Shown piece by piece: positions 1 through 8,637 of a stretch of 64,000 nucleotides of DNA. Every line of letters begins with the position of its first letter. The stretch's first letter is position 1. A model generated the notes under the pieces. It was not told the DNA's origin and searched no databases. It saw nothing but the letters and a program-made list of their open reading frames with translations. The position numbers and the translations under genes were made by a program. The DNA comes from an uncultured Collinsella sp. (GTDB lineage Bacteria; Actinomycetota; Coriobacteriia; Coriobacteriales; Coriobacteriaceae), in the NCBI GenBank assembly GCA_900542155.1, contig UQMD01000010.1, forward strand, positions 14,263-78,262, written 5' to 3'.

Positions 1-1385
<1,385 letters not shown>

Positions 1386-1386
1386 C

Positions 1387-1411
1387 TATTGTTAATGCTA
1401 TACTAACAATA
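1387..1411 (+). promoter_or_regulatory. Short inverted repeat between the two PFL genes
   Basis: Arms TATTGTTA (1387-1394) and TAACAATA (1404-1411) flank a 9-base centre, starting two bases after the pflB stop. It could be an mRNA hairpin or a protein site. It resembles a Rex-type redox operator half-site pair (TTGTTA...TAACAA), but the spacing is 3 bases wider than the usual Rex motif, so the Rex reading is weak. Confidence 0.35.
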
Positions 1412-1424
1412 ACGATTACTGATT

Positions 1425-1448
1425 GGCGCGCCGGTTTCGGCCGGCGCC
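1425..1448 (+). promoter_or_regulatory. GC-rich hairpin between the PFL core and radical-domain genes
   Basis: GGCGCGCCGG and CCGGCGCC form a compact stem around TTTCGG, ending 22 bases before the start codon of the radical-domain gene. It is not followed by a U-run, so it is more likely an mRNA stability or processing element than a full terminator. It could adjust the ratio of the two polypeptides. Confidence 0.5.
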
Positions 1449-1470
1449 TATCAATCGAAGGAGACACATT

Positions 1471-1722
1471 ATGAAGGTTTCTGAAGTTTCCGAGACTCAG
1501 GCCGATAACCTGGTCCACATGCTCGACGCTTACGCCGAGAAGGGTGGCCACCACCTGAACATCAACGTCTTTAACCGTGAGACGCTGCTCGACGCTCAGG
1601 CTCACCCCGAGAAGTATCCGCAGCTGACCATCCGCGTTTCCGGCTACGCCGTGAACTTCCACACGCTCACCAAGGAGCAGCAGGACGAGGTCATTTCGCG
1701 TACCTTCCACAACAAGTTCTAA
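1471..1722 (+). CDS. Stand-alone glycyl-radical domain of pyruvate formate-lyase (GrcA-like)
   Basis: An 83-aa protein with a strong ribosome binding site (AAGGAGA) 7 bases before the ATG. From about residue 25 it matches the C-terminal domain of PFL: HHLNINVFNRETLLDAQ, then RVSGYAV carrying the radical glycine (Gly58, codon 1642-1644), ending about 25 residues later as in E. coli PFL. In E. coli a similar small protein (GrcA/YfiD) repairs oxygen-cleaved PFL. Here the neighbouring core enzyme has no radical domain, so this subunit should be obligatory. The activating enzyme at 3197-4015 would abstract the hydrogen from Gly58. The first 24 residues are extra sequence that probably docks to the core. 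Confidence 0.93.
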   Translation: MKVSEVSETQADNLVHMLDAYAEKGGHHLNINVFNRETLLDAQAHPEKYPQLTIRVSGYAVNFHTLTKEQQDEVISRTFHNKF

Positions 1723-1745
1723 AGGGGTTAAACTCCCGCAGGATC

Positions 1746-1876
1746 GCCGGGCCGCTTTGGGTTACTCTCCAAAACGTCCTCGGACATGCAAAGAGGCTCC
1801 GCTACGCGCTTCGCGCGGCGGGGCCTCTTTGCGTCCAGTGCGGAATGTTTTGGAAAGTAACCCAAAGCGGCCCGGC
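1746..1876. repeat. Nested-hairpin element, copy 1
   Basis: A 131-bp inverted repeat. The outer arms are 1746-1766 and 1856-1876 (21 bp, perfect), continued by CCAAAAC/GTTTTGG. An inner stem (GCAAAGAGGC/GCCTCTTTGC) is capped by a CGAAG-type loop. Between outer and inner stems lie the sequences ACGTCCTCGGACATG and CAGTGCGGAATG, which recur in the elements at 8485-8609 and 13941-14070 although the stems there differ. It lies downstream of the PFL pair and may also end their transcript. Confidence 0.85.
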
Positions 1877-1947
1877 TGGGGTCCTGTGTAGTCACCCTTT
1901 AGGCGGAACTCTCCTGATGGACTGGACGCACGAGATACTTTCTTGGC

Positions 1948-1978
1948 AGCTACCGTTTATCGCGTATAGCTACCGTTT
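1948..1978. promoter_or_regulatory. Two direct repeats 20 bp apart upstream of degV
   Basis: AGCTACCGTTT occurs at 1948-1958 and 1968-1978, exactly two helical turns apart. This is the spacing expected of tandem sites for a DNA-binding protein. They lie about 180 bp before the degV start. An AT-rich stretch with TAGAAT (about 2011) follows and could hold a promoter. No regulator can be named. Confidence 0.4.
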
Positions 1979-2042
1979 GCGGAGTAAGTAACACTTCTTA
2001 ATAAACCGTGTAGAATCTCAGATAAGCACGGAGTTTTCCAGG

Positions 2043-2081
2043 GAGACGCTGTCCTTTGTTGTGTGCAAGGGACGGCGTCTC
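2043..2081 (+). terminator. Leader hairpin upstream of degV
   Basis: GAGACGCTGTCC pairs with GGACGGCGTCTC around a loop containing TTGTTGTGTGC, with a short T-run after it. It lies between the putative promoter region and degV, so it may attenuate degV or end read-through from upstream. Confidence 0.5.
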
Positions 2082-2161
2082 TTTGGTGCTTAGAGGCCGT
2101 TCTGCAGCAGGATGGCGGACGTGCGCCACATATTAAAGAGTCAACGTCGAGATGGGTCGTG

Positions 2162-3022
2162 ATGATAATGGGCAAGTATGTGATCGTGGTCGAGTCCGGG
2201 TCGGACGTGACGCCAGAGCTCTGCGAGCGCTATGGCATCGTGCGCGTGCCTATGCATGTCACGATTGGTGACGAGACCGTCGAGGACGGCTCGATCGATC
2301 CGCTCGAGATTTACTCACGTTGCAACGAGCTGGACGTCATGCCCAAGACCAGCGGCTGCGCGCCGGCAGATTTTTCTCGCGTGTATGACCGCATTCATGC
2401 CGAGCAGCCCGACGCGACCATTTTGCATCTTGCATATTCCGAGGCCACGACCTGTTCGCATCAGTCCTCGAAGATTGCAGCGGAGGGGCGCGACTACGTG
2501 TTCTCCATGGACACGCGCCTTGTCTCGGTAGGACAGTCGCTCGTTGTCGTCGAGACTGCCAAATACATCGAGGCTCATCCCGATGCCACCGTTGACGAAA
2601 TTTTCGCCTTCACCAATTCGGTGATAGACCGCGTGCTGTTGGGCTTTGTCCCAACCGATCTCGCCTTCCTTAAGGCCGGCGGTCGCTTGTCCAACGTCGC
2701 GTTCCTAGGCGCCCATCTGCTCAAGATTAAGCCCTGCATCGAGGTGACGGGCGGTAAGTTCGTGGCGACCAAGAAGTTCCGCGGTTCTATGCTCAAGTGC
2801 GCCCGTGCCTTTATTGACCACATGGTTGCGAAGGGCGAGATCGACTACTCGCATATTGGCCTGGCGTATTCGGTGGGTCTTTCCGAGGAGTTGCGCAACG
2901 ACATGGAAGTCTATGCGCGCGACCTGGGCTTTAAGGACATTACCTGGACTCAGGTTGGTGGCGTCATCTCGAGCCACTGCGGCCCGACCGCCTTCGGTGC
3001 GGTGCTCACGCTTAAGGCGTAA
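2162..3022 (+). CDS. DegV family fatty-acid-binding protein
   Basis: A 286-aa cytosolic protein of the DegV family, whose members bind a fatty acid in a deep pocket; some act as the FakB subunit of fatty acid kinase. The N-terminus (KYVIVVESGSDVTPELCERYGI), the KTSGCAPADF segment at the usual TSQPS position, and the late FLKAGGRLS and CGPTAFG segments are typical. Length fits the family (about 280). The upstream open frame is longer, but residues before the ATG at 2162 do not resemble the family. A second ATG at 2168 is equally possible, and neither has a strong ribosome binding site. It sits between the PFL genes and the PFL-activating enzyme; no functional link can be shown. Confidence 0.9.
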   Translation: MIMGKYVIVVESGSDVTPELCERYGIVRVPMHVTIGDETVEDGSIDPLEIYSRCNELDVMPKTSGCAPADFSRVYDRIHAEQPDATILHLAYSEATTCSHQSSKIAAEGRDYVFSMDTRLVSVGQSLVVVETAKYIEAHPDATVDEIFAFTNSVIDRVLLGFVPTDLAFLKAGGRLSNVAFLGAHLLKIKPCIEVTGGKFVATKKFRGSMLKCARAFIDHMVAKGEIDYSHIGLAYSVGLSEELRNDMEVYARDLGFKDITWTQVGGVISSHCGPTAFGAVLTLKA

Positions 3023-3100
3023 AGGCCTCAGGCGAGCGTTCTTCAGGCTGACATCTCGACGTAGACCCCAGCCATGGTGATGGGGGATAGATTAAAACGT

Positions 3101-3149
3101 GCCATTCTAGCCCGAGACGTTTAAACGCAAGCGCATGGGCTAGAATGGC
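3101..3149. repeat. Inverted repeat between degV and pflA
   Basis: GCCATTCTAGCCC (3101-3113) and its exact complement GGGCTAGAATGGC (3137-3149) flank a 23-bp centre. It could be a transcript hairpin or an operator for pflA, which starts 48 bp later. Confidence 0.6.
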
Positions 3150-3196
3150 TCTGGCATTTTAATTGGTTGCATCCAAGGAGAGGCAAGGTAGCGGGA

Positions 3197-4015
3197 ATGG
3201 CTGAGATGACGCTTGAGGGTGTGGACGCTCGTCCTGAGGATTCCGCATTTGCCCTAGGCCGCGTGCATTCGATTGAGACGATGGGAACGGTCGATGGTCC
3301 CGGCATCCGCTTTGTGGTGTTTGTTCAGGGCTGTCCCATGCGCTGCGCGTATTGCCACAATCCCGATACCTGGTCGGTCAACGGCGGCACGATGGTGACC
3401 GTCGAGCACCTCATGGATGAGTTCCAGAGTAACCACGAGTTCTATCGCAGCGGCGGAATTACGGTGTCCGGCGGCGAGCCGCTCCTACAGCCTGAGTTTT
3501 TGGCCGACCTGTTCCGTGCAATGCACAACAACCCCGATGGCCGCGTGCATACCTGCTTGGACAGCTGCGGCTATGCGTTCGATCCCAACCACCCCGAGAA
3601 GTTCGATGCCGTTCTCAACGAGACCGACATGGTGCTGCTCGACATCAAGCATGCCGATCCGGCTGAGCATAAAAAGCTGACCGGTTGCGATCCCGCACGC
3701 ATCTTGGCGTTTGGCGATGAGCTTGCACGTCGCAAGATCAAGGTCGTTATCCGCCACGTGGTGGTGCCCGGCATTACCGACACGGTGGAGGAGTGCGAGG
3801 CGCTCGGTCGTCTGATCGCTCCATGGCACAACGTGGTGGGCCTGGAAATGCTGCCGTATCACACCATGGGTGTCGCCAAGTACGAGCAACTGGGCATTCC
3901 CTATAAGCTTGAGGGCGTGCCCCAGATGGATACCGCGCGCATGCCCGAGCTGCGCAACGCCGTCATGACGGGCATGAAAAAGCGCCGCGCCGAACTCAAA
4001 AACGCCATCGGCTAG
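3197..4015 (+). CDS. pflA: Pyruvate formate-lyase activating enzyme
   Basis: A 272-aa radical SAM enzyme that installs the glycyl radical on PFL, here on the separate small subunit at 1471-1722. Visible features are the N-terminal GTVDGPGIRFVVFVQGC entry to the barrel, the radical SAM cluster motif C-x3-C-x2-C in CPMRCAYC, and the GGEPLLQ motif for SAM binding. Length is close to the family norm (about 250). The frame is open from a TTG at 3167, but the ATG at 3197 (AAGG 10 bases upstream) is preferred; the first 20 or so residues are poorly conserved in either case. It is separated from the pfl genes by degV and a palindrome, so it probably has its own promoter. Confidence 0.95.
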   Translation: MAEMTLEGVDARPEDSAFALGRVHSIETMGTVDGPGIRFVVFVQGCPMRCAYCHNPDTWSVNGGTMVTVEHLMDEFQSNHEFYRSGGITVSGGEPLLQPEFLADLFRAMHNNPDGRVHTCLDSCGYAFDPNHPEKFDAVLNETDMVLLDIKHADPAEHKKLTGCDPARILAFGDELARRKIKVVIRHVVVPGITDTVEECEALGRLIAPWHNVVGLEMLPYHTMGVAKYEQLGIPYKLEGVPQMDTARMPELRNAVMTGMKKRRAELKNAIG

Positions 4016-4035
4016 CGAGCCATTTTCGCCCCCAA

Positions 4036-4070
4036 GGGCACTCATTGGGGACAGACTTAAATGAGTGCCC
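4036..4070. repeat. GGGACAG-core palindrome (copy near 4.05 kb)
   Basis: Arms GGGCACTCATT (4036-4046) and AATGAGTGCCC (4060-4070) are exact complements. The loop contains GGGGACAG. It belongs to the dispersed set with the same core but different arms (see 43303, 52115 and 21214). Confidence 0.75.
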
Positions 4071-4106
4071 CCGGGCACCAAGTTGATTGCCAAAGAGCCC
4101 CGTCAA

Positions 4107-4171
4107 GTTGCGGTGGAATAGTTCTTGTTTTTCGGCTTATGCCGCCCAAACAGGAACTATTTCACCGCAAC
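4107..4171. repeat. GTTGCGGTG palindrome, copy 1
   Basis: Arms GTTGCGGTGGAATAGTTC (4107-4124) and GAACTATTTCACCGCAAC (4154-4171) pair fully if one G-U wobble is allowed. An inner stem (CGGC/GCCG) fills the centre. The same outer arms recur at 21984, 23216 and 30611. Confidence 0.85.
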
Positions 4172-4330
4172 TGCGTTTTGGACAGAGATGCGCAACAGAA
4201 TCGTGCCATTTGGATAAATACGCTTGTGGTTTCTTTAAAGACACCTTAAACGCCGCTGAATATCTTTGGAAAGAAATGCCTGCTCGGTATTATGCTGCTC
4301 GTATATAAACGGTAGCAGTCAGGAGACCAC

Positions 4331-5449
4331 GTGCGAAACAACGCATCGCGGGACGAGTATGTGCCGCAGCATGGCAGCAGATATGAGACGAAGGGCACGC
4401 CTTCGCGTGGCCTCGCTGACGTTCGCATCCGCGTGACGAAGATTGCCGCCGTTGGGATGCTAACGTTGGCGGTTATTATCCTCGGAATTACCGCCAAAAC
4501 CTACGCGTCGGAGCGAATGGCACACTCAGATGCGTCAACGGTGCAGACGCAAAACAAAAAGGTCTCTGAATCTAAAGCCACCGCAAGCCAAACCCTGTCG
4601 ACAGCGAGCCTTAAGACGAGGCTTTCGAAGGCGGACTTTAACGATATTCCCTCAGGCGATACCGTGCAGACCTTCTCACTGGTTGATGACCAGATCCCCG
4701 CCCTGGAAGATGAGAGCCTCGCCGCACTCCAAGATGCCCTTGATCAGGCCCAGGAATTGGGCGATGTGGGCGTGGTGTTTTACGATTTGTCGAGCGGTAA
4801 GGGCGTGACGTATAACGCCGATGTCGAGGTTTACGGCGCGAGTAGCTACAAGGCACTCTATGCGTTGTACATCTGCGAATCTCTGGTCGAGACGGGCCAG
4901 GTCTCACTCGATGATTCCCTTGGCACCTATGGTGGCTATAACATGGGCTGGCAGACGGTGCGCGACCTAATCGAGGCCGCGGTCGTTAATTCGGACAACG
5001 ATTCGTTTATTGCGTTACGTGCGGCGTTTGATCAAGATGGCTACGAGGATTGGATTGTCGGTCTTGGCATCGATTACGATACTGCACTCGATCCAATGAG
5101 TGAATTTCCCACTTATTGCCCGCGCACTTCTGCTAGGTTATGGCGTGAGATGAGCGAGTATCTGAGCACGGATACCGAGACTTCACAGTGGTTGTCGGGC
5201 CTTCTGGCATCAACATCGCGCTCGTTTATTCGCGATGGCATTGCGGACGATCAGGTCTTGGTGCGCAACAAGGCAGGCTGGATCAGCGAGGACGGTTGCT
5301 ATTCGACATGTGATGCCGGACTGATCGACGTCGACGGCCATAGCTATGTTATGAGCATCATGACGTCGATGCCGTGGAGCGACAAATCGAGTGAGGCCGT
5401 GGCCGCGATTGCAAAGGCGCTCTATGATGTGCGGTCCTCGTTGTCCTAG
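4331..5449 (+). CDS. Membrane-anchored class A beta-lactamase-like serine hydrolase
   Basis: A 372-aa protein with a GTG start and AGGAG 7 bases upstream. Residues 1-35 are basic and probably cytoplasmic. One membrane segment follows (about 37-55, VGMLTLAVIILGITA), then a Ser/Thr/Lys-rich linker and an outside domain from about 120. That domain has the penicillin-binding fold motifs in order: SSYK (SxxK nucleophile), SDN in VVNSDNDSF, and KAG in VRNKAGW at the KTG position. KAG instead of KTG, and fusion to a type II anchor, suggest a cell-wall-related or transpeptidase-like hydrolase rather than a drug-resistance beta-lactamase. It is flanked by repeats upstream and mtnN downstream; no operon partner is evident. 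Confidence 0.8.
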   Translation: MRNNASRDEYVPQHGSRYETKGTPSRGLADVRIRVTKIAAVGMLTLAVIILGITAKTYASERMAHSDASTVQTQNKKVSESKATASQTLSTASLKTRLSKADFNDIPSGDTVQTFSLVDDQIPALEDESLAALQDALDQAQELGDVGVVFYDLSSGKGVTYNADVEVYGASSYKALYALYICESLVETGQVSLDDSLGTYGGYNMGWQTVRDLIEAAVVNSDNDSFIALRAAFDQDGYEDWIVGLGIDYDTALDPMSEFPTYCPRTSARLWREMSEYLSTDTETSQWLSGLLASTSRSFIRDGIADDQVLVRNKAGWISEDGCYSTCDAGLIDVDGHSYVMSIMTSMPWSDKSSEAVAAIAKALYDVRSSLS

Positions 5450-5528
5450 CGACTTCGTAAAAAGTGAAAGAGCCAAAATGCTGGTACCATACCGTGGATA
5501 AGCAATTTGCACGGATTTGGGGGATGGC

Positions 5529-6266
5529 ATGGCAACCATCGCGATCATAGGCGCACTCGAAAAAGAGGTTGCGCAGATTAAAGAAGAGCTGAGTGGCGCA
5601 CATGAGGCGCAGGAGGCGGGCTTGACCGTTGTGAGCGGCGAGCTTGACGGTCTGACGGTGGTCGCCACGACCGCTGGCATGGGTACCGTGAACGCCGCTG
5701 CCGCAACGCAGCATCTCATCAGCAAATACGCCCCGCAGGCCGTTGTGTTTTCGGGTATCGCGGGAGGCCTAAACCCTAAACTACATATTAACGACGTGGT
5801 TATAGGCAAGTGCCTGCGCTATCTGGATACCGATACGGCACTCATCGCCGAGTCCGCGCCGGGGCTCGAGGAGTTTGTCTCGACGCCGGCGTTGGCTGAT
5901 GTTGCCGCCGCCGTGCTTGCCGAGCATGGATTTGTGGATGCCTCGGCGGATGAGACTTCTGCGAAGAAGGACCCCAAGCAGTTCCTGTGTGGCACTATCG
6001 CCACGGGTGACCGCTTTGTTACGGGTGACGCCATGCGTAACGCTGCGATTGAGGCCACGCATGCCGATTGCGTCGAGATGGAGGGCGCGGCAATTGCGCA
6101 CATCGCGGCCAAGAATGGTGTCGATTGCCTGGTGCTGCGCGCTATCAGCGATAATTGTGACGAGGCATATGACGCGTTTTGTGAGCGCGAGTTCGATCTG
6201 GATGAGTACGCTCGTACCGCGAGCGGCATCACGCTTGACATCGTTCGTCGTATCGCCGCCGCGTAA
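5529..6266 (+). CDS. mtnN: 5'-Methylthioadenosine/S-adenosylhomocysteine nucleosidase
   Basis: A 245-aa cytosolic enzyme that cleaves adenine from MTA and SAH, recycling methyl-donor by-products. Typical motifs are IAIIGALEKEV at the N-terminus, VFSGIAGG, VEMEGAAIAHIA (substrate-binding Met-Glu pair) and RAISDNCDE with the catalytic Asp. The start at 5529 is chosen because GGGGGATGGC precedes it and the protein then begins MATIAIIGALE. A TTG four codons earlier also opens the frame. Its length is slightly above E. coli Pfs because of an insert of about 10 residues near DETSAKKDPK. Confidence 0.95.
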   Translation: MATIAIIGALEKEVAQIKEELSGAHEAQEAGLTVVSGELDGLTVVATTAGMGTVNAAAATQHLISKYAPQAVVFSGIAGGLNPKLHINDVVIGKCLRYLDTDTALIAESAPGLEEFVSTPALADVAAAVLAEHGFVDASADETSAKKDPKQFLCGTIATGDRFVTGDAMRNAAIEATHADCVEMEGAAIAHIAAKNGVDCLVLRAISDNCDEAYDAFCEREFDLDEYARTASGITLDIVRRIAAA

Positions 6267-6308
6267 TAGCGCGCTCTTTTTGTAAGAACCTACGACCAAG
6301 GAGTGTCC

Positions 6309-6899
6309 ATGGCCGATTCCATTAACTACCAGCTTGCCAAGTTCGTTGCCAGCTATGGCAAGGTTTCACAGATTCCCGAGTCCACCTGCCCCGAGGTGAG
6401 CTTCGTCGGCCGCTCCAACGTGGGCAAGTCGTCGATCATGAACAAGCTTTTTGGCCGCAAGAACCTCGTCAAGGTTTCGAGCACACCGGGCAAGACGAGT
6501 AACATCAACTTCTTCGAGGCCGACGACGTGCACTTCGTCGACCTGCCGGGCTACGGTTTCGCCCGCCGTTCCAAGGCCGAGCGCGACCGTTGGGCCGAGC
6601 TCATCGGCGACTTCTTCGACTCCGAGCGCAGCTTTAACCTGGTTGTATCGCTGGTGGACATTCGCCACGACCCGAGTAAGCTCGACCATGACATGATCGA
6701 CTACCTGCAGGGCAACGAGTTCAACTTTATCGTCTGCCTCACCAAGGCCGACAAGCTCAGCCGCACCCAGCAGGCCCGCCAGGCAGCAGCCATCAAAAAG
6801 CAGCTCAACGTTCCGGCCGAGAACGTAATCATCACAAGCTCCCAAACCGGTGCGGGCATCGACGAACTCAAAAAGCGCATCGCCGAGGCTTGCCTCTAA
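6309..6899 (+). CDS. engB: Ribosome biogenesis GTPase EngB/YsxC
   Basis: A 196-aa TrmE-Era-EngA-EngB-family GTPase needed for assembly of the large ribosomal subunit. G-box motifs are seen in order: GRSNVGKSS (G1), the switch I threonine in STPGKTSNIN, DLPGYG (G3), TKAD (G4) and SSQTG (G5). Start ATG at 6309 is preceded by AAGGAG with 5-base spacing. A GTG two codons earlier would also open the frame. Length matches the family. It follows mtnN by 42 bp and may share its transcript. Confidence 0.97.
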   Translation: MADSINYQLAKFVASYGKVSQIPESTCPEVSFVGRSNVGKSSIMNKLFGRKNLVKVSSTPGKTSNINFFEADDVHFVDLPGYGFARRSKAERDRWAELIGDFFDSERSFNLVVSLVDIRHDPSKLDHDMIDYLQGNEFNFIVCLTKADKLSRTQQARQAAAIKKQLNVPAENVIITSSQTGAGIDELKKRIAEACL

Positions 6900-6936
6900 T
6901 CAGGGCTCTTGGCAGGCAATAGTTTGCATCTATCTA

Positions 6937-6981
6937 TATCACCCCAGTGATAGTTATTGCTACACTATCACTGGGGTGATA
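6937..6981. promoter_or_regulatory. Twin palindromic operators before the DUF3990/HTH module
   Basis: TATCACCCCAGTGATA (6937-6952) and TATCACTGGGGTGATA (6966-6981) are each a TATCAC-N4-GTGATA dyad, and they are exact inverted copies of each other with centres 29 bp apart. They lie 20 bp before the first gene of a two-gene unit whose second product ends in an XRE helix-turn-helix. Autoregulation by that protein is the obvious inference. Confidence 0.8.
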
Positions 6982-7000
6982 TTTTTGTTTGGAGGTCGAT

Positions 7001-7684
7001 ATGGAGCTTTGGCACGGGTCGGAGGTTGTTGTCGAGCATCCGTCGTTGGATAAATGCAGACAATTCAATGACTATGGGTGTGGGTTTTATTGCACGCCAC
7101 ATGAGGAAATGGCAATGGAGTGGGCATGTCGGACCGAGTCCGATGGTATCGCGAATCGATATGAGCTCGACATTGATGGTCTCGCGGTCTTGGATTTGGA
7201 GTCCGGGGAGTTTTCAATCCTCAATTGGCTTGCGATTTTGGCTAACAATAGGGAGTTCAATGTTTCGACACCGCTAGCGCGCGAAGGACTTCGTTATCTG
7301 CTGGATAACTGCCTGATTGATATTTCTCCCTATGACGTTATTCGAGGCTATCGCGCCGACGATTCCTACTTTTCGTTTGCAAGACAGTTTGTCAACGGCA
7401 TGATCTCGCTCAGGCAATTGCAGCGCATTATGTTTTTGGGGGATTTGGGCATTCAATATGCGCTTATGAGTGAGCGCGCGTTCTCGGCGATCAGGTTCCG
7501 CGATTGGAAGCAGGCCTCGGGAGCCGAGTTTTATCCCAAACGATTTGAGCGAGAACAGAACGCTCGACGTAAGTATCTGGATACGGTCAATGGGTTCGAT
7601 TCCGAAGGTATCGACATTAGGGATTTAATGGCAGGGAGGGTTGATTTAAATGATCCAAGAGTTAATAGATCGTGGGCCGAGTAG
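7001..7684 (+). CDS. DUF3990 family protein (probable ADP-ribosyltransferase-fold toxin)
   Basis: A 227-aa protein beginning MELWHGSEVVVEHPS after a strong GGAGG. The N-terminal half has the DUF3990 pattern: a HGS motif at residues 5-7, then FNDYGCGFYCTPHEEMAMEWA, a glycine/aromatic/threonine motif that in ADP-ribosyltransferase folds binds NAD. Residues 90-227 are less recognisable. A segment near 140-160 (IMFLGDLGIQYALMSERAF) is close to what follows in DUF3990 proteins. It overlaps the next gene by 35 bp in another frame, and the pair sits behind twin operators. That layout is typical of a toxin-antitoxin module. Family assignment is fairly sure; toxicity is inferred. Confidence 0.75.
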   Translation: MELWHGSEVVVEHPSLDKCRQFNDYGCGFYCTPHEEMAMEWACRTESDGIANRYELDIDGLAVLDLESGEFSILNWLAILANNREFNVSTPLAREGLRYLLDNCLIDISPYDVIRGYRADDSYFSFARQFVNGMISLRQLQRIMFLGDLGIQYALMSERAFSAIRFRDWKQASGAEFYPKRFEREQNARRKYLDTVNGFDSEGIDIRDLMAGRVDLNDPRVNRSWAE

Positions 7685-8348
7685 GACATATCCCGTCTAC
7701 TATCTCGAGGATGCAATGAACAATCTCGGCGACTGCTTTGACTATGCCGTTAACGATTATGGAGCAGAAGGATCGGAAGTTGCTGAACTCTTTTGCCTGA
7801 GCGGCGTAGCTCGCGAGTTCGAACGCGGCAACGCATGGGTAGTGTCGGGAAAATCGGGCGTTGAGCTGTTCGCGCTTATCGCCGAAAGGTCGGGCTATCA
7901 AAACAGGCCTATACCGGACTGCACCTATCGATTTGAGAAGACGCCGGAATATTGGACAGGCTGGATATTGGCATACCTTCAGTGGCGCCTAGGAGAGTCT
8001 TTCGAAGATTTGCTGCATGTCGTTCCATTTGATGCGCTGCGCAGTCTGTACTACCCCTGGCACGAAGCCTCGGAGGAACGCGTGGCTCGCCTCGTCTGCG
8101 ATATGGCGAAGAAAGCGTCCAGGCAAACAAAACTTGCGTTAGCAAGAAAGAAGCTTAAGAAAACCCAACAAGACCTAGCATACGAATCAGGTGTGTCACT
8201 CCGCTCAATCCAAATGTACGAGCAGCGCCAGAGAAACATCAATGAAGCTTCGGTAACAAGCGTAAGAGCCATAGCAAAAGCCCTCCACTGCAACATCGAA
8301 GACCTCCTAGAACCAGTCTTCGAATACAAAGAAACCAGCGCAGCGTAA
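7650..8348 (+). CDS. XRE-type HTH regulator with unknown N-terminal domain, putative antitoxin
   Basis: A 232-aa protein with AGGGAGGG 9 bases before the ATG, starting inside the DUF3990 gene. Residues 1-150 form a domain I do not recognise. It contains TPEYWTGWILAYLQWRLGESFEDLL, a pattern met in proteins that accompany DUF3990/DUF3791 genes. Residues 160-225 are a Cro/C1-type HTH (LKKTQQDLAYESGVSLRSIQMYEQRQRN...). Such a fusion would neutralise the toxin through the N-terminal domain and bind the 6937-6981 operators through the C-terminus. The last 70 codons are A-rich compared with neighbouring genes, which hints at horizontal transfer. Confidence 0.8.
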   Translation: MIQELIDRGPSRTYPVYYLEDAMNNLGDCFDYAVNDYGAEGSEVAELFCLSGVAREFERGNAWVVSGKSGVELFALIAERSGYQNRPIPDCTYRFEKTPEYWTGWILAYLQWRLGESFEDLLHVVPFDALRSLYYPWHEASEERVARLVCDMAKKASRQTKLALARKKLKKTQQDLAYESGVSLRSIQMYEQRQRNINEASVTSVRAIAKALHCNIEDLLEPVFEYKETSAA

Positions 8349-8453
8349 ACCAAGCGCACAGGCGAAGCCTGTCACTAGTAAGTGTCCCTACCTAGCAAGA
8401 GCCCCTACCAATAAAAAGCAACTATCAGCCCGGCGCTTTTACAGAGTGTAGGT

Positions 8454-8637
8454 CCCTGTAGCCGCCGCCAGCGAAGTGAACGTAGGGGAGGCCAGGGGCT
8501 TTGCCCCCAAATCTTTCCGCAGGACGGCAGGACCCCCGCCGCACGAAGTGCGCAGCGGGGGTCCTGCCATGTCCGAGGACGATTTGGGGGCAAAGCCCCT
8601 GGCCTCCCCGGCGAGTATACGGGACGGCGACTACAGG
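8454..8637. repeat. Nested-hairpin element, copy 2
   Basis: The main outer arms 8485-8513 and 8581-8609 are a perfect 29-bp inverted repeat. Beyond them CCTGTAG...GCCG and CGGC...CTACAGG also pair, extending the structure to about 8454-8637, into the end of thrB. The inner stem is CAGGACCCCCGC/GCGGGGGTCCTG with a CGAAG tip. The conserved internal-loop sequences TTTCCGCAGGACGG and CATGTCCGAGGACG match copies 1 and 3 while the stems differ. It lies between the convergent HTH and thrB genes. Confidence 0.85.

Noticed and set aside
1387..1411. Rex redox operator
   Set aside because: TTGTTA and TAACAA half-sites are present but spaced 9 instead of 6 bases apart, and the site is after the pflB stop rather than at a promoter; kept only as an inverted repeat.
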